Source: Clostridia bacterium
Lineage (GTDB): Bacteria > Bacillota > Clostridia > Christensenellales > Borkfalkiaceae
DNA: 63,410 nt
Direction: 5' to 3'
Assembly: GCA_017398825.1 (NCBI GenBank)
Contig: JAFQEV010000046.1
Location: forward strand, 1-63,410
The notes under the pieces were generated by a model. That model did not search any database. It worked only from the letters and a program-made list of their open reading frames with translations, and was not told where the DNA came from. The first letter of the stretch is position 1, and each line of letters opens with the position of its first letter. Positions 19,248 to 29,106 of this stretch are shown here, piece by piece. The translations under genes and the position numbers were made by a program.

Positions 19248-19694
19248 TTAAACTAATTCACAAGTACCGCCGGCTTTCTCGATTGCCTCTTTTGCAGATG
19301 CCGAGAACTTAGTTGCCTTAACGGTTAATGCTACTTTAAGTTCGCTGTTGCCTAAAACTTTAAGACCAACTGCATTTTTAACTTCTTTGATAAGGCCTGC
19401 GCACCATAAGGTCTCAAAATCTACTACTGCGTTTGCCTCAAAGTTGTTAAGTACGTCTACGTTAACGATAGCGTAAACTTTTCTGAAATGGTTGTTGAAA
19501 CCGCGCTTGGGAAGTCTTCTGGTAAGGGGCATTTGACCGCCTTCAAAGCCAGGTCTAACACCACCGCCACTTCTTGCCCATTGACCTTTGTGGCCCTTAC
19601 CGCTTGTTTTACCCAAGCCAGAACCAGTACCACGGCCAAGTCTCTTAACCGATTTTCTGCTGCCTTCAGCAGGTTGTAAAGTATCAATTCTCAT
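19248..19694 (-). CDS. rplO: Ribosomal protein L15
   Basis: The 148-residue product has the glycine-rich N-terminus ([20 protein letters not shown]) and [18 protein letters not shown] core of L15. It follows rpmD and precedes secY. Confidence 0.97.
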   Translation of the reverse strand: MRIDTLQPAEGSRKSVKRLGRGTGSGLGKTSGKGHKGQWARSGGGVRPGFEGGQMPLTRRLPKRGFNNHFRKVYAIVNVDVLNNFEANAVVDFETLWCAGLIKEVKNAVGLKVLGNSELKVALTVKATKFSASAKEAIEKAGGTCELV

Positions 19695-19705
19695 TGTGCC
19701 ACCTC

Positions 19706-19894
19706 TTAAACGTTTTCAACTTTTACAAGGTGAGAAACAACTTTTAACTGACCCTGTAAAGTCGCGCTATCAACGAAAGTATTTGACTGACCGATCTTCT
19801 TAAGACCTAACGCTGCTACCGTGCCTTTTTGAGCGGCGGTACAAGAAATGGTGCTCTTTACAAGCGTAACTTTAACTTTGTTTGCTTTAGCCAT
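19706..19894 (-). CDS. rpmD: Ribosomal protein L30
   Basis: The 62-residue product has the short bacterial L30 form ([40 protein letters not shown]). It lies between rpsE and rplO. Confidence 0.95.
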   Translation of the reverse strand: MAKANKVKVTLVKSTISCTAAQKGTVAALGLKKIGQSNTFVDSATLQGQLKVVSHLVKVENV

Positions 19895-19908
19895 TGCTCG
19901 TTACCTCC

Positions 19909-20427
19909 TTAACCCAAAATTTCTTCAACGGTTTTACCGCGAAGTGCAGCAACTTCTTCAGCCGATTTAAGACCGTAAAGTCCTTCAAGCGCTGCTTTTA
20001 CCATGTTGATGGGGTTGGTAGTTCCGTGAGATTTAGTTCTAATGTTCTTAACGCCTGCTGCTTCCATAACCGCACGAACAGGACCACCGGCAATAACACC
20101 AGTACCTTCTTCTGCGGGGAGCATTACGATAGAACCTCTACCAAACTTACCTACCGTGCTGTGCGAAATGGTGCTACCTACGAGAGCAACCTTTCTCATT
20201 GATTTTTTAGCCTGTGCGGACGCCTTATCGATTGCTTCGGGAACTTCGTTAGCCTTTCCCATACCGCAACCTACTCTGCCGTTTTCGTCACCTACAACGA
20301 CGAGAGCTGCGAATCTCATTTTACGACCACCCTTAACAACTTTCGTTACGCGGTTTACGCAAATGAGCTTTTTGCAAAGGCCGTCTTTTTCTTCTTGTCT
20401 TCTGGGAGACTTATTTTCTCTTGCCAT
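19909..20427 (-). CDS. rpsE: Ribosomal protein S5
   Basis: The 172-residue product has the double-stranded RNA-binding domain ([19 protein letters not shown]) and the fidelity-linked [20 protein letters not shown] loop. It is the 30S protein affected in ram mutants. Spacing to rplR is 17 bp. Confidence 0.97.
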   Translation of the reverse strand: MARENKSPRRQEEKDGLCKKLICVNRVTKVVKGGRKMRFAALVVVGDENGRVGCGMGKANEVPEAIDKASAQAKKSMRKVALVGSTISHSTVGKFGRGSIVMLPAEEGTGVIAGGPVRAVMEAAGVKNIRTKSHGTTNPINMVKAALEGLYGLKSAEEVAALRGKTVEEILG

Positions 20428-20444
20428 TATGAAATTTCCTCCTA

Positions 20445-20813
20445 TCAGAATTTAAGTCCGGCTTCTCTTGCGCCGTCTGCTACGCTTTGTACTCTACCAG
20501 TGTAGATGTAACCGCCTCTATCAAATACTACGGTTTCAATACCCTTTGCAAGAGCACGCTTAGCAACTTCTTGACCTACAACCTTTGCTGCGTCTTTCTT
20601 GGATAAATCTTTTACCATTTCGATTACGCTCTTTTCAACGGTGGAGCAAGCTACTAAAGTGTTGCCTGCAACGTCGTCGATAATTTGAGCATAAATGTGA
20701 TTAAGACTTCTGTAAACTGAGAGTCTTGGGCATTCAGCCGTGCCGGATACCTTTTTTCTTACTCTTTTATGCCTTTGAATTCTATCGGCATTTTTATCAA
20801 TCTTAGATATCAT
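20445..20813 (-). CDS. rplR: Ribosomal protein L18
   Basis: The 122-residue product binds 5S rRNA in the central protuberance. It shows [20 protein letters not shown] and the C-terminal [20 protein letters not shown] signature. Confidence 0.97.
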   Translation of the reverse strand: MISKIDKNADRIQRHKRVRKKVSGTAECPRLSVYRSLNHIYAQIIDDVAGNTLVACSTVEKSVIEMVKDLSKKDAAKVVGQEVAKRALAKGIETVVFDRGGYIYTGRVQSVADGAREAGLKF

Positions 20814-20826
20814 ATCAAGTTACTCC

Positions 20827-21369
20827 TTATTTACCCGCCGTCTTACCTTCCTTACGCTCGATTACTTCGTCGCTTAAGCGAATACCGTAACCGTGATAAG
20901 GTTCAGGCTTTCTGATGGCTCTGATTTTTGCTGCTTCTGCACCAACAAGCTCCTTAGAAATACCCTTTACGGTGATTTCCGTGGGAGAGGGGCAAGCAAG
21001 CGTAATGCCTTCTACTGCTTTGAAATCAACAGTGTGGCTAAGACCTACTGACAAAACGATGTCCTTACCGTTTTGAGTAACCTTCCAACCTACGCCGTTT
21101 ACAATAAGCGTCTTAGTGTAACCGTTAGTTACGCCAACAACCATGTTGTTGAGTAACGCTCTGTATAAACCGTGCTTGGACTTAGTTGCGTTTTCTTCGT
21201 TTTTACGAGAAACGATTGCCTCGCCGTTTTCTACTTTGATTTCAATAACGCTACCGTCGTAATCTTGAGTAAGAGTTCCTAAAGGACCTTTTACGGTAAA
21301 TACGTTAGCGTCAACCTTAATTTCTACACCTGCGGGAACTTTAACGGGTGCTCTACCAATTCTTGACAT
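20827..21369 (-). CDS. rplF: Ribosomal protein L6
   Basis: The 180-residue product begins MSRIGRAPVKVPAGVEIKV and ends with the PEPYHGYGIRLSDEVIERK signature. It binds near the sarcin-ricin loop and factor-binding site. Confidence 0.97.
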   Translation of the reverse strand: MSRIGRAPVKVPAGVEIKVDANVFTVKGPLGTLTQDYDGSVIEIKVENGEAIVSRKNEENATKSKHGLYRALLNNMVVGVTNGYTKTLIVNGVGWKVTQNGKDIVLSVGLSHTVDFKAVEGITLACPSPTEITVKGISKELVGAEAAKIRAIRKPEPYHGYGIRLSDEVIERKEGKTAGK

Positions 21370-21383
21370 AGCGCCTTACCCCC

Positions 21384-21776
21384 TTACCAGATGTAAGCAA
21401 GAACTTCACCGCCGTGGTTGGCTTTTCTTGCTTCTTTATCAGTCATAACGCCCTTAGGAGTAGAGATGATTGCAATGCCAAGACCGCCCAAAACCTTGGG
21501 GAGTTCATCGTGGCCTGCGTAAATTCTCAAACCGGGTTTAGAAACCCTCTTAAGACCGTTAATAACCTTTTCGCCGTTGGGACCATATTTTAAAGTGATA
21601 ACCAACTTGCTTTGTACTTCTTCCTCAACGAGCTCGTAAGAAGTAATGTAACCTTCCTGCAATAAAAGTCTAGCGATTTCTTTTTTCATGTTAGATGCAG
21701 GAACTTCAACGGACTCATGCTTTGCGATGAGTGCGTTTCTGATTCTAGTGAGCATATCTGCTATCGGATCTGTCAT
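21384..21776 (-). CDS. rpsH: Ribosomal protein S8
   Basis: The 130-residue product starts [20 protein letters not shown] and ends with [20 protein letters not shown]. It is a primary 16S-binding protein and, in E. coli, the translational repressor of the spc operon. Confidence 0.97.
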   Translation of the reverse strand: MTDPIADMLTRIRNALIAKHESVEVPASNMKKEIARLLLQEGYITSYELVEEEVQSKLVITLKYGPNGEKVINGLKRVSKPGLRIYAGHDELPKVLGGLGIAIISTPKGVMTDKEARKANHGGEVLAYIW

Positions 21777-21791
21777 TTTCTGTTCCTCCTC

Positions 21792-21977
21792 TTACCAACT
21801 TGACTTTTTTACACCGGGAATCTGACCCTTATATGCTAAATTTCTAAAGCATATACGGCAGATACCGTATTTACGAAGTACAGAGTGCGGACGACCGCAA
21901 ATACTGCATCTCGTATAACCCCTAGTAGAAAACTTAGGAGCTTTCTGTTGCTTGTTAATCATTGCTTTTTTTGCCAT
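21792..21977 (-). CDS. rpsN: Ribosomal protein S14, zinc type
   Basis: The 61-residue product starts [16 protein letters not shown] and has CSICGRP and [16 protein letters not shown], the four zinc ligands of the short S14 form. A longer frame starts 18 nt upstream, but the ATG at 21977 has GGAG at the correct distance and the right family N-terminus, so I prefer it. Confidence 0.95.
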   Translation of the reverse strand: MAKKAMINKQQKAPKFSTRGYTRCSICGRPHSVLRKYGICRICFRNLAYKGQIPGVKKSSW

Positions 21978-21995
21978 AACCGTATTCTCCTTCAA

Positions 21996-22580
21996 TTACG
22001 CTTTGAAAGGCATACCCATAGCTTTTAACAACTGGTATGCTTCCTCATCGGTTTTAGCGGTGGTTACGAAACAAATATCAAAACCTCTGATTTTCTCTAC
22101 TTGGTCGTATTGAATTTCAGGGAAAATAAGTTGTTCTTTAATACCCATCGCGTAGTTTCCCCTACCGTCGAAGGACTTATCGGGAACACCCTTGAAGTCT
22201 CTTACGCGGGGAAGTGCAATTGAAACGAATTTATCGAAGAACTGGTACATCTTTTCACCTCTAAGGGTTACTTTGATACCAACGGTCATACCTTCTCTTA
22301 CCTTGAAGTTAGCAACTGATTTTTTAGCCTTGGTAAGAACGGGCTTTTGACCACTGATAAGTGCAAGCTCTTTCTCTACATTCTGAACACTCTTAGCATT
22401 GTCCTTAATATCGCCAAGACCACCGTTGATGGTGATTTTAACGAGCTTGGGAACTTGGTTAACGTTTTTATAGTTAAAATGCTTCATAAGATACGGTACA
22501 ACTTCTGCTTTGTAGGTATCTTTAACTCTGCATGCGGAATCGGTTGCAGCTACTTTAGCAACCTGAGTCTTTTCTGCCAT
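21996..22580 (-). CDS. rplE: Ribosomal protein L5
   Basis: The 194-residue product has the L5 core ([19 protein letters not shown]) and [19 protein letters not shown] short N-terminal extension of about 15 residues precedes the usual start. L5 binds 5S rRNA and contacts the P-site tRNA. Confidence 0.97.
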   Translation of the reverse strand: MAEKTQVAKVAATDSACRVKDTYKAEVVPYLMKHFNYKNVNQVPKLVKITINGGLGDIKDNAKSVQNVEKELALISGQKPVLTKAKKSVANFKVREGMTVGIKVTLRGEKMYQFFDKFVSIALPRVRDFKGVPDKSFDGRGNYAMGIKEQLIFPEIQYDQVEKIRGFDICFVTTAKTDEEAYQLLKAMGMPFKA

Positions 22581-22599
22581 AATTAGTTCTCCTTAATTT

Positions 22600-23094
22600 T
22601 TAAGCGTTTTCAGCTTCTGCCGTATCTTTCTTTACGGTCTTTTTCTTAGTAGCGGTCTTCTTTACCTCTACTGCCTCTACAGCCTCTACAGCCTCTTCAG
22701 CTTTAGGTGCGGTTTCTGCCTTTTTCTTTCTGGTAGTTTTCTTGGGTGCTTCCTCTACCGCTTTCTTGCTTGCCTTTTCAAACTTGCCGTCAAGCGATGC
22801 TCCGCACTTCTTGCAGGTTCTAACCTTCTTACCTTCAACTTCTGCGTGTGCTACTCTCGTTGCCTTGTTGCAAACGGGGCAGATTACGAGTACGTTAGAA
22901 GCGTCGATAGGACCTTCTTTCTTGATAATCTGGCTGGTTTCCTGAGCGGAACGGGCCTTTTTGCTCTTGAACTGAACGTTCACGCCTTCAACAACTACCT
23001 TGTTGTCCTTGGGCATAACGGCAATAACCTTACCCGTTTTCTTCTTGTCTTTACCCGTAAGAACTACTACGTTATCGTTTTTCTTAACTTTCAT
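22600..23094 (-). CDS. rplX: Ribosomal protein L24 with zinc ribbon and long charged tail
   Basis: The 164-residue product has the KOW motif (DNVVVLTGKDKKKTGKVIAV) at the N-terminus, then a zinc ribbon CPVCNKATRVAH with a second CKKC at about 74-98. L24 normally ends soon after, at about 105 residues. Here about 60 Lys/Glu/Ala/Thr-rich residues follow, including tandem AEEAVEAVEAVEVKK, probably disordered. L24 starts 50S assembly. Confidence 0.95.
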   Translation of the reverse strand: MKVKKNDNVVVLTGKDKKKTGKVIAVMPKDNKVVVEGVNVQFKSKKARSAQETSQIIKKEGPIDASNVLVICPVCNKATRVAHAEVEGKKVRTCKKCGASLDGKFEKASKKAVEEAPKKTTRKKKAETAPKAEEAVEAVEAVEVKKTATKKKTVKKDTAEAENA

Positions 23095-23104
23095 AATAAT
23101 CTCC

Positions 23105-23473
23105 TTACAGTACTTCCGGTGCGAGAGAAATTATTTTAATAAATTCTCTTTCACGGAGTTCTCTTGCTACCGGTCCGAAAATACGAGTTCCTCTCGGCTG
23201 CTTGTTGTTATCGATAACAACTGCTGCGTTATCATCGAATTTGATGTGAGTACCATCTGCTCTACGAAGGCCTTTTGCGCTTCTTACGATAACCGCCTTA
23301 ACGACGTCACCTTTCTTAACAGCGCCACCCGGAGTAGCCGTTTTAACACTTGCAACGATAACGTCGCCGATGTTACCACTTCTTCTGAAAGAACCGCCTA
23401 AAACTCTAATGCACATAATTTCTTTTGCGCCGGAGTTATCTGCAACTTTTAATCTGGTTTGTGGTTGTATCAT
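23105..23473 (-). CDS. rplN: Ribosomal protein L14
   Basis: The 122-residue product starts [20 protein letters not shown] and has [19 protein letters not shown]14 forms part of the intersubunit bridge with 16S rRNA. Normal length. Confidence 0.98.
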   Translation of the reverse strand: MIQPQTRLKVADNSGAKEIMCIRVLGGSFRRSGNIGDVIVASVKTATPGGAVKKGDVVKAVIVRSAKGLRRADGTHIKFDDNAAVVIDNNKQPRGTRIFGPVARELREREFIKIISLAPEVL

Positions 23474-23490
23474 TTTCGTCTCCTCCCGCC

Positions 23491-23745
23491 TTACTTCGCC
23501 TTTTCAACGATCTCGGAAACTCTCCAGTTTTTAGTCTTGGAAAGCTTTCTGGTCTCAACAATTCTTACTTTATCGCCGATACCGCACTCGTTGAGTTCGT
23601 CGTGAGCCTTAAACTTAATAGTTTTGGTAATAGTTTTCTTGTAAAGGGGGTGTTTTCTCTTATCGGTAACCTCGACAACAACGGTTTTATCCATCTTGTC
23701 AGAAACTACCAAACCCACTCTTTCTTTTCTTAAATTTCTTTCCAT
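23491..23745 (-). CDS. rpsQ: Ribosomal protein S17
   Basis: The 84-residue product has the OB-fold core [18 protein letters not shown] and [18 protein letters not shown]. It is a primary 16S-binding protein. Normal length. Confidence 0.98.
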   Translation of the reverse strand: MERNLRKERVGLVVSDKMDKTVVVEVTDKRKHPLYKKTITKTIKFKAHDELNECGIGDKVRIVETRKLSKTKNWRVSEIVEKAK

Positions 23746-23759
23746 AAAACTCTCCTCCG

Positions 23760-23957
23760 TTACGCCTTCTTGATTTCTCTTTCACGGATTTCCGTTTTAA
23801 CTCTTGCAATATCCTTCTTAACGCCAGTTATAACGTTAGGATTTTCAAGTTGACCGGTCGCGTGACGGAAACGAAGGTTAAACAATTCTTCTTTCAAGGA
23901 TACGAGTTTTGATGCTAACTCGTCGTTAGTCATTTCTCTTACTTCTTTCGCTTTCAT
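23760..23957 (-). CDS. rpmC: Ribosomal protein L29
   Basis: The 65-residue two-helix protein ([36 protein letters not shown]) lies near the peptide exit tunnel. Its start overlaps the rplP stop by one base. Confidence 0.97.
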   Translation of the reverse strand: MKAKEVREMTNDELASKLVSLKEELFNLRFRHATGQLENPNVITGVKKDIARVKTEIREREIKKA

Positions 23958-24385
23958 TAACCTTCACCGCCTTCTTGACTTTCTCTCTTAACGAATTTCG
24001 TCTTGATAGGTAACTTGTGACCTGCAAGACGCATTGCCTCTCTTGCAATGCTTTCTTCTACGCCAGACATTTCAAACATTACTCTACCCGGCTTAACTAC
24101 TGCTACCCAGTACTCTACTGAACCTTTACCTGAACCCATTCTGGTTTCAGCAGGCTTTTGAGTGATGGGCTTGTGGGGGAATATGTCAATCCATACTTTA
24201 CCGCCACGCTTAATAAATCTCGTCATTGCGATACGTGCTGCTTCAATCTGGTTGGAAGTAACCCAAGCAGGTTCCATAGCAACAAGACCGTATTGACCGT
24301 AAGCAAGAGTGTTACCCTTGTTAGCCTTACCAGTCATTCTACCGCGATGAACTCTTCTTCTTTTAACTCTCTTAGGCATCAACAT
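23957..24385 (-). CDS. rplP: Ribosomal protein L16
   Basis: The 142-residue product starts [20 protein letters not shown], matching the family N-terminus, so the first ATG is kept over the third codon. It has [20 protein letters not shown] near the A-site loop region. It sits between rpsC and rpmC. Confidence 0.97.
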   Translation of the reverse strand: MLMPKRVKRRRVHRGRMTGKANKGNTLAYGQYGLVAMEPAWVTSNQIEAARIAMTRFIKRGGKVWIDIFPHKPITQKPAETRMGSGKGSVEYWVAVVKPGRVMFEMSGVEESIAREAMRLAGHKLPIKTKFVKRESQEGGEG

Positions 24386-24387
24386 AA

Positions 24388-25050
24388 TTAAGCTTCGCCT
24401 CCTTCAGTAGTCTTCTTACCGCCCAAAACTTCGCCTTTGTAAATCCATACTTTAATACCGATTATACCGAAAGTAGTGTGCGCTTCAGCAAAACCGTAGT
24501 CGATATCAGCACGGAGAGTTTGAAGGGGAATTGAACCCTCGTGATATTGCTCGGAACGAGCAATTTCCGCACCGTCAAGTCTACCGCTTACCATGATCTT
24601 GATACCCTTAACGCCAAGTCTCATTGCACGAGAAATAGCTTGTTTCATAGATCTTCTGAAAGATGCTCTCTTTTCAAGTTGAGCGGCAACGCCTTCTGCA
24701 ACGAGCTGAGCGTCGCTATCGGGCTTTTTAACCTCTACGATATTGATTGCGATTTGTTTACCCTTTGCAATTTTTGCAAGGTTGTTTTTCATAAGTTCGA
24801 TTTCAGCACCTGCTTTACCGATTAAAACGCCAGGTCTTGCAGTAAATATCGTAACGGCAACTTTGTTAGCCGCTCTTTCGATTTTTACCGAAGAAACTGC
24901 AGCTTGGTAGTAGGTGTTTTTGATATACTTTCTCAACTCGTAATCTTCTTTAAGATTAACGGAGAAAGCCTTTTTATCAGCATACCACTGGGTATCCCAG
25001 TCTTTAATAATTCCGACTCTTAAACCGTGCGGATTAACTTTCTGTCCCAT
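24388..25050 (-). CDS. rpsC: Ribosomal protein S3
   Basis: The 220-residue product has [20 protein letters not shown], a KH domain ([20 protein letters not shown]) and the C-terminal [21 protein letters not shown]3 forms part of the mRNA entry site. Confidence 0.98.
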   Translation of the reverse strand: MGQKVNPHGLRVGIIKDWDTQWYADKKAFSVNLKEDYELRKYIKNTYYQAAVSSVKIERAANKVAVTIFTARPGVLIGKAGAEIELMKNNLAKIAKGKQIAINIVEVKKPDSDAQLVAEGVAAQLEKRASFRRSMKQAISRAMRLGVKGIKIMVSGRLDGAEIARSEQYHEGSIPLQTLRADIDYGFAEAHTTFGIIGIKVWIYKGEVLGGKKTTEGGEA

Positions 25051-25063
25051 ATCTTCCTCCTAC

Positions 25064-25453
25064 TTACTTAGCCATTGCATCAAGAATAATCGTGATGTGA
25101 CTGGTGCGCTTTAAAATTCTGAACGCTCTACCGTGTGCCATAGGTCTCATTCTCTTAAGAGTGGGGCCCATATCTGCATATGCAACTGCAACCTTAAGGT
25201 CGTCTCTATTCATACCGAGATTGTTCTCAGCGTTTGCAGCAGCGGATAATACAACCTTTTTAATGGGTTCTGCACCGGCTTTGTTAGTGTTCTCAAGGAT
25301 AGCAACAGCATCGTTAACGCTCTTGCCTCTGATGATGTCAAGTACAACTCTTACTTTGTAAGGAGAAATTCTGATAAACTTCGCAGTTGCTCTAGCGCGC
25401 TTATCTTTGTTTTCTTCAATACGTTGAGTTTTTAATTTCATATTCTTAGCCAT
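25064..25453 (-). CDS. rplV: Ribosomal protein L22
   Basis: The 129-residue product has an N-terminal basic extension of about 20 residues ([17 protein letters not shown]) before the usual [20 protein letters not shown]. The beta-hairpin that lines the exit tunnel lies in the segment around [19 protein letters not shown]. Confidence 0.97.
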   Translation of the reverse strand: MAKNMKLKTQRIEENKDKRARATAKFIRISPYKVRVVLDIIRGKSVNDAVAILENTNKAGAEPIKKVVLSAAANAENNLGMNRDDLKVAVAYADMGPTLKRMRPMAHGRAFRILKRTSHITIILDAMAK

Positions 25454-25464
25454 ATTGATTCTCC

Positions 25465-25743
25465 TTATCTACCGCCCGTCGTCTTAGCGCCTGCGTGGCC
25501 CTTGAACGTTCTAGTGGGCGCGAACTCACCGAGCTTGCAGCCAACCATATCCTCGGTAATATACACGGGAACGTGCTTTCTGCCGTCGTGAACAGCGATA
25601 GTGTGACCTACCATCTGGGGGAAGATGGTCGATGCTCTCGACCAAGTCTTAAGAACGGTTTTTTTGTTTTCTGCGTTAAGAGCTTCAACTCTCTTTAATA
25701 ATCTTTCTTGGACGTAAGGTCCTTTTTTAACACTTCTACTCAT
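25465..25743 (-). CDS. rpsS: Ribosomal protein S19
   Basis: The 92-residue product starts [20 protein letters not shown] and ends [20 protein letters not shown]. It sits in the 30S head next to S13. Confidence 0.98.
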   Translation of the reverse strand: MSRSVKKGPYVQERLLKRVEALNAENKKTVLKTWSRASTIFPQMVGHTIAVHDGRKHVPVYITEDMVGCKLGEFAPTRTFKGHAGAKTTGGR

Positions 25744-25758
25744 TTATCGTTCCTCCCG

Positions 25759-26586
25759 TCAGTTAACTCTCTTCAAAATGAACTTATCGGTTCTAGACTT
25801 TTTCTTTCTAGTCTTATAACCAAGTGCCGGCTTACCCCAAGGAGTAACGGGACCCGATCTACCGATAGGCGCTCTGCCTTCACCACCACCGTGGGGGTGA
25901 TCGCAGGGGTTCATTACAGAACCTCTTACGGTAGGTCTGATACCCATGTGTCTAACCTTACCTGCTTTACCGATTCTGATAATTTCGTGATCAAGGTTAC
26001 CAACCTGACCGATAGTTGCTTTACATTTAACGAGGATAAGTCTCATCTCACCGCTAGGCATCTTGATTTGCGCGTACTTAGCGTCTTTTGCCATAAGTTG
26101 CGCAGCAACGCCTGCAGATCTAACGAGCTGACCGCCCTTACCCGGTTGAAGTTCAATGTTGTGAATCATAGAACCTACGGGGATATCTTCGATAGCGAGC
26201 GCGTTGCCCGGCTTGATATCTGCGGTAGAACCACTCATAACCTTGTCGCCTACGGTTAAGCCTACGGGAGCGAGAATGTATCTCTTTTCACCGTCTGCAT
26301 AGCATAAAAGCGCGATGTTTGCAGTTCTGTTCGGATCGTATTCGATAGTTTTAACTATAGCCTCGATACCGTCCTTATTTCTCTTGAAGTCAATAATACG
26401 GTATTTTCTCTTATTTCCGCCACCGTGATGACGAACGGTAATTTTACCTTGTGCGTTTCTGCCACCTTTGTGTCTCTGATCTTCAAGTAAAGATCTCTCA
26501 GGAGTAGTACACGTAATCTCTTCAAAAGAGCTTACGGTCATAAAACGGCGGGCAGCCGACGTAGGTTTATATCTTTTAATACCCAT
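25759..26586 (-). CDS. rplB: Ribosomal protein L2
   Basis: The 275-residue product has the RNA-binding core and the conserved [19 protein letters not shown] region holding the His needed for peptidyl-transferase centre assembly. Normal length. Confidence 0.98.
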   Translation of the reverse strand: MGIKRYKPTSAARRFMTVSSFEEITCTTPERSLLEDQRHKGGRNAQGKITVRHHGGGNKRKYRIIDFKRNKDGIEAIVKTIEYDPNRTANIALLCYADGEKRYILAPVGLTVGDKVMSGSTADIKPGNALAIEDIPVGSMIHNIELQPGKGGQLVRSAGVAAQLMAKDAKYAQIKMPSGEMRLILVKCKATIGQVGNLDHEIIRIGKAGKVRHMGIRPTVRGSVMNPCDHPHGGGEGRAPIGRSGPVTPWGKPALGYKTRKKKSRTDKFILKRVN

Positions 26587-26605
26587 TTTTATAATCCTCC
26601 ATCAA

Positions 26606-26896
26606 TTAAGCTAAAGAGTCGAAGAACTCAATGCCCTTGCTGTCTGCCTTTAACTGAACGATAGCTTTTTTGTAGGAAGGAGTGTAACCTTCGTATCTAC
26701 CCATTCTTTTAAGTTTACCACGGCAGTTAGCGGTGTTAACGGAATCAACCTTAACGTCGAAAAGCTTTTCGATTGCAAGCTTGATTTCAGTCTTGTTTGC
26801 CTTTTTATCTACAATAAACACGTACTTTTTAGTAGCGATTTCAGAGTAACTCTTTTCAGTTAAAAGAGGTCTGATAATAATATCTCTTTCTTTCAT
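26606..26896 (-). CDS. rplW: Ribosomal protein L23
   Basis: The 96-residue product shows [20 protein letters not shown] and the RNA-binding loop [19 protein letters not shown]. It is the docking site for trigger factor and SRP at the tunnel exit. Its start overlaps the rplD stop by one base. Confidence 0.97.
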   Translation of the reverse strand: MKERDIIIRPLLTEKSYSEIATKKYVFIVDKKANKTEIKLAIEKLFDVKVDSVNTANCRGKLKRMGRYEGYTPSYKKAIVQLKADSKGIEFFDSLA

Positions 26897-27519
26897 TATT
26901 CTCCGTAAACCTCCTCTAATTTTTCAACAGCTGCCTTAGCGATAACTACTACTGCGTTCTTAACAACTTCGTAGGTGCTAAGTAAATCAACCGAGATGGT
27001 GCTAAGAGTGGGCACGTTAGCAGCCGCTCTAATAACTTGAACGTCACCGTTTGCCATAACCATTAATACGGTCTTGTCAAACTTGAACGCGTCAAGGAAA
27101 GCTACCATTTCTTTGGTCTTGCCGTTTTCAACTGCAATCTCGTCGATAACGAACAACTGCTCGTCCGCAATCTTCTTGGAAAGTGCGCTGAAAAGTGCAA
27201 CTCTCTTTGCAGTAATATTCATCTTCTTAGAGAAATCTCTTGACTTAGGTGCAAATACTACGCCACCCTTCGTCCATTGAGGTGCTCTGGTAGAACCCTG
27301 ACGAGCACTACCCGTACCTTTTTGTCTGTAAGGCTTTTTACCACCGCCTCTTACTTCCGATCTGGTCAAAGAGCTCTTAGTGCCTTGACGCTCGTTAGCA
27401 AGACGGGTAACAACTGCCTGGTGAATTAAAGGTTCGTTGTATTCGATAGCGAAGATTTCGCTTAATTCCATAGAGCCGGTTTCCTGACCCTTCATGTTAT
27501 AAACTTTAATGCTTGGCAT
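26896..27519 (-). CDS. rplD: Ribosomal protein L4
   Basis: The 207-residue product has the tunnel loop [20 protein letters not shown] and [20 protein letters not shown]. In E. coli L4 represses its own operon; a leader of about 255 nt precedes rpsJ here, but no L4 site was identified in it. Confidence 0.97.
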   Translation of the reverse strand: MPSIKVYNMKGQETGSMELSEIFAIEYNEPLIHQAVVTRLANERQGTKSSLTRSEVRGGGKKPYRQKGTGSARQGSTRAPQWTKGGVVFAPKSRDFSKKMNITAKRVALFSALSKKIADEQLFVIDEIAVENGKTKEMVAFLDAFKFDKTVLMVMANGDVQVIRAAANVPTLSTISVDLLSTYEVVKNAVVVIAKAAVEKLEEVYGE

Positions 27520-27533
27520 AATTGTCCTCTCCT

Positions 27534-28166
27534 TTAAGCCTTAACGCTCTTGGATATCGTAACGATACCGCCTACTGCTCCGGGAATAGCACCCTTGATT
27601 AAAAGTGCGTTTCTCGCCGTGTCGACTTTCACGATTTCGAGATTTTGTACGGTTACCTTTTCGTTACCGTAGTGACCGGGCATGTGTTTGTTCTTAAATA
27701 CTCTCGAAGGATCGCTGATTGAACCCATAGAACCTACTTCTCTGTGAACAGGGCCAGTACCGTGCGTCATCTTAAGTCTGTGTTGATTCCATCTTTTAAT
27801 AACGCCTGCAAAGCCGTGACCTTTGGTAGTTCCAGCAACGTCAACCTTATCACCTTCAGCGAAAACCTCAACGGTTACAAACTTGCCTACTTCGTATGCG
27901 GAAAGATCGTCAAATCTGAATTCCTTTAATACTCTTTGGCAAGCAACGCCGGCTTTCTTGAACTGACCTGCTTCGGGTTTGTTAAGAACTGCTTCTCTTA
28001 CTTCGTCAAAACCGAGTTTAACTGCAGCGTAGCCATCTTTTTCAACAGTTTTAAGTTGAACGATCGGGCACGGACCTGCCTCAACTACGGTTACGGGGAT
28101 TACTTTTCCGTCAGCGGAAAAGACCTGTGTCATACCTAATTTTTTTCCAATGATTGCTTTATTCAT
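27534..28166 (-). CDS. rplC: Ribosomal protein L3
   Basis: The 210-residue product starts [20 protein letters not shown] and has [20 protein letters not shown] plus [20 protein letters not shown]. It nucleates 50S assembly near the peptidyl-transferase centre. Confidence 0.98.
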   Translation of the reverse strand: MNKAIIGKKLGMTQVFSADGKVIPVTVVEAGPCPIVQLKTVEKDGYAAVKLGFDEVREAVLNKPEAGQFKKAGVACQRVLKEFRFDDLSAYEVGKFVTVEVFAEGDKVDVAGTTKGHGFAGVIKRWNQHRLKMTHGTGPVHREVGSMGSISDPSRVFKNKHMPGHYGNEKVTVQNLEIVKVDTARNALLIKGAIPGAVGGIVTISKSVKA

Positions 28167-28225
28167 CGATAAAGTTCACCTCCAAATTATTTACGATTAC
28201 TCGTATTGTTTTTTAGTTTTGTTGA

Positions 28226-28525
28226 TTAGAGCTTAATCTTTACGTCTACGCCGGCGGGCAAGTGGATACTTTCAAGTATCTTTGCGTTGGTGGAATATAC
28301 GTCAATAAGTCTCTTGTGAGTTCTGATTTCGAACTGCTCTCTACTGTCCTTATACTTGTGGGGAGAACGTAAGATAGTTACGATTTCCTTTTCAGTAGGA
28401 AGGGGGATAGGTCCGCTTATCTTAGCGCCCGCTTTTTTCATCGTTTCAACGATTCTTTCGGTAGCCTGATCAACCATCTTGTGATCGTAAGCAGCCAATT
28501 TGATTCTGATTTTCTGTCCTGCCAT
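28226..28525 (-). CDS. rpsJ: Ribosomal protein S10
   Basis: The 99-residue product is the first gene of the superoperon ([40 protein letters not shown]). It also serves as NusE in antitermination. tuf, fusA, rpsG and rpsL, often upstream, are absent; instead the divergent mgtE leader follows. The promoter lies about 265 nt upstream. Confidence 0.98.
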   Translation of the reverse strand: MAGQKIRIKLAAYDHKMVDQATERIVETMKKAGAKISGPIPLPTEKEIVTILRSPHKYKDSREQFEIRTHKRLIDVYSTNAKILESIHLPAGVDVKIKL

Positions 28526-28789
28526 AATTTTACTCCTTTTTTTATACTAACTGTTAATGTAGTCAACATTGCCGTGTGTGTCACACCCTAAACAATAAAA
28601 AAATCACTCGCTACTGTGTTATTTTGCTGCGAATGACATTATATTACCTTGGGCATGGTTAGTCGCAAGAGTTATACTCTCACATTTGTCAACGAAAATT
28701 ATCTTCTCACCGTTTTTGCGAGTTCCGGAGTCGCAAAAGGGCAAAGTTTAAGTAACTTTTCGTATCAACCCTATAAACACAGCGTAGAT

Positions 28790-28818
28790 ATGATAATATA
28801 TTTTTCAAGTATTGTCAA
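28790..28818 (-). promoter_or_regulatory. Promoter of the S10-spc-alpha superoperon
   Basis: The minus strand reads a perfect TTGACA, a 17 bp spacer and TATCAT. Transcription would start near 28782, giving a 5'UTR of about 255 nt before rpsJ. I see no recognised L4-type leader fold in it. Confidence 0.8.
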
Positions 28819-28847
28819 ACGTTTTTATATAGTTTTTTAAAAAATTT

Positions 28848-28877
28848 TTAACCGAAAAATAGGTTGCAAAATATAAT
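28848..28877 (+). promoter_or_regulatory. Likely promoter of the mgtE leader
   Basis: A perfect TATAAT lies at 28872-28877, with a weak TTAACC -35 at 18 bp. Transcription would start near 28884, 30 nt before the leader Shine-Dalgarno. Confidence 0.55.
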
Positions 28878-28916
28878 TTATTGTGTTAAACTAAAATCGT
28901 AAATTAACTATAAGGA

Positions 28917-28986
28917 GATACGGTTATGGTAACTGACGGTAATCCGCGAAGTAGCAAATATAACAATTTAACCTTTAAACCGTATC
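28917..28986 (+). promoter_or_regulatory. Leader hairpin overlapping the leader-peptide ribosome site
   Basis: GATACGGTT at 28917-28925, directly after AAGGA and before the leader ATG, pairs perfectly with AACCGTATC at 28978-28986, inside the leader ORF. Folding would hide the ribosome site of the leader peptide. Confidence 0.65.
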
Positions 28987-29006
28987 TTTGGGACGCATTA
29001 TCTTAA
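28926..29006 (+). CDS. Predicted 26-residue leader peptide of mgtE
   Basis: A short ORF begins ATG with TAAGGAGA 8 nt upstream, a good ribosome site. It encodes 26 residues starting MVTDGNPRSSKY and ending KPYLWDALS, stop at 29004-29006. It ends inside a small hairpin (CGCATTA-TCT-TAATGCG) and about 38 nt before an intrinsic terminator upstream of mgtE. An acidic, Pro-containing N-terminus recalls Mg2+-sensing leader peptides such as MgtL, by analogy only. No homologue was recognised. Confidence 0.6.
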   Translation: MVTDGNPRSSKYNNLTFKPYLWDALS

Positions 29007-29020
29007 TGCGTATATACGCA
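29007..29020 (+). other. Perfect 14 bp palindrome TGCGTATATACGCA in the mgtE leader
   Basis: The sequence is its own reverse complement. Its first bases TGCG also form the right arm of the upstream CGCATTA/TAATGCG hairpin, so the two folds exclude each other. This is a possible switch element between leader translation and the terminator. Confidence 0.6.
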
Positions 29021-29043
29021 CGCGCGCACTTCCATATATAATT

Positions 29044-29074
29044 CCCCGAACGGTTTTTAGGTTCGGGGTTTCTT
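29044..29074 (+). terminator. Intrinsic terminator/attenuator before mgtE
   Basis: CCCCGAAC pairs with GTTCGGGG around an 9-nt loop, followed by TTTCTT. It lies between the leader ORF and the mgtE ribosome site, so it can stop transcription before mgtE. Confidence 0.8.
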
Positions 29075-29106
29075 ATGCCCTAAAGTAGTTTTTTTGGAGG
29101 TAGTAT

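Noticed and set aside
28649..28840. 63-codon frame upstream of the S10 operon (plus strand)
   Set aside because: No ribosome site, no family, and it lies over the superoperon promoter and leader.
28880..29075. M-box (ykoK) riboswitch upstream of mgtE
   Set aside because: The conserved M-box text (e.g. GGUGAGGCUCCU, CUGCUGCCC) is missing. A leader ORF is a better fit.
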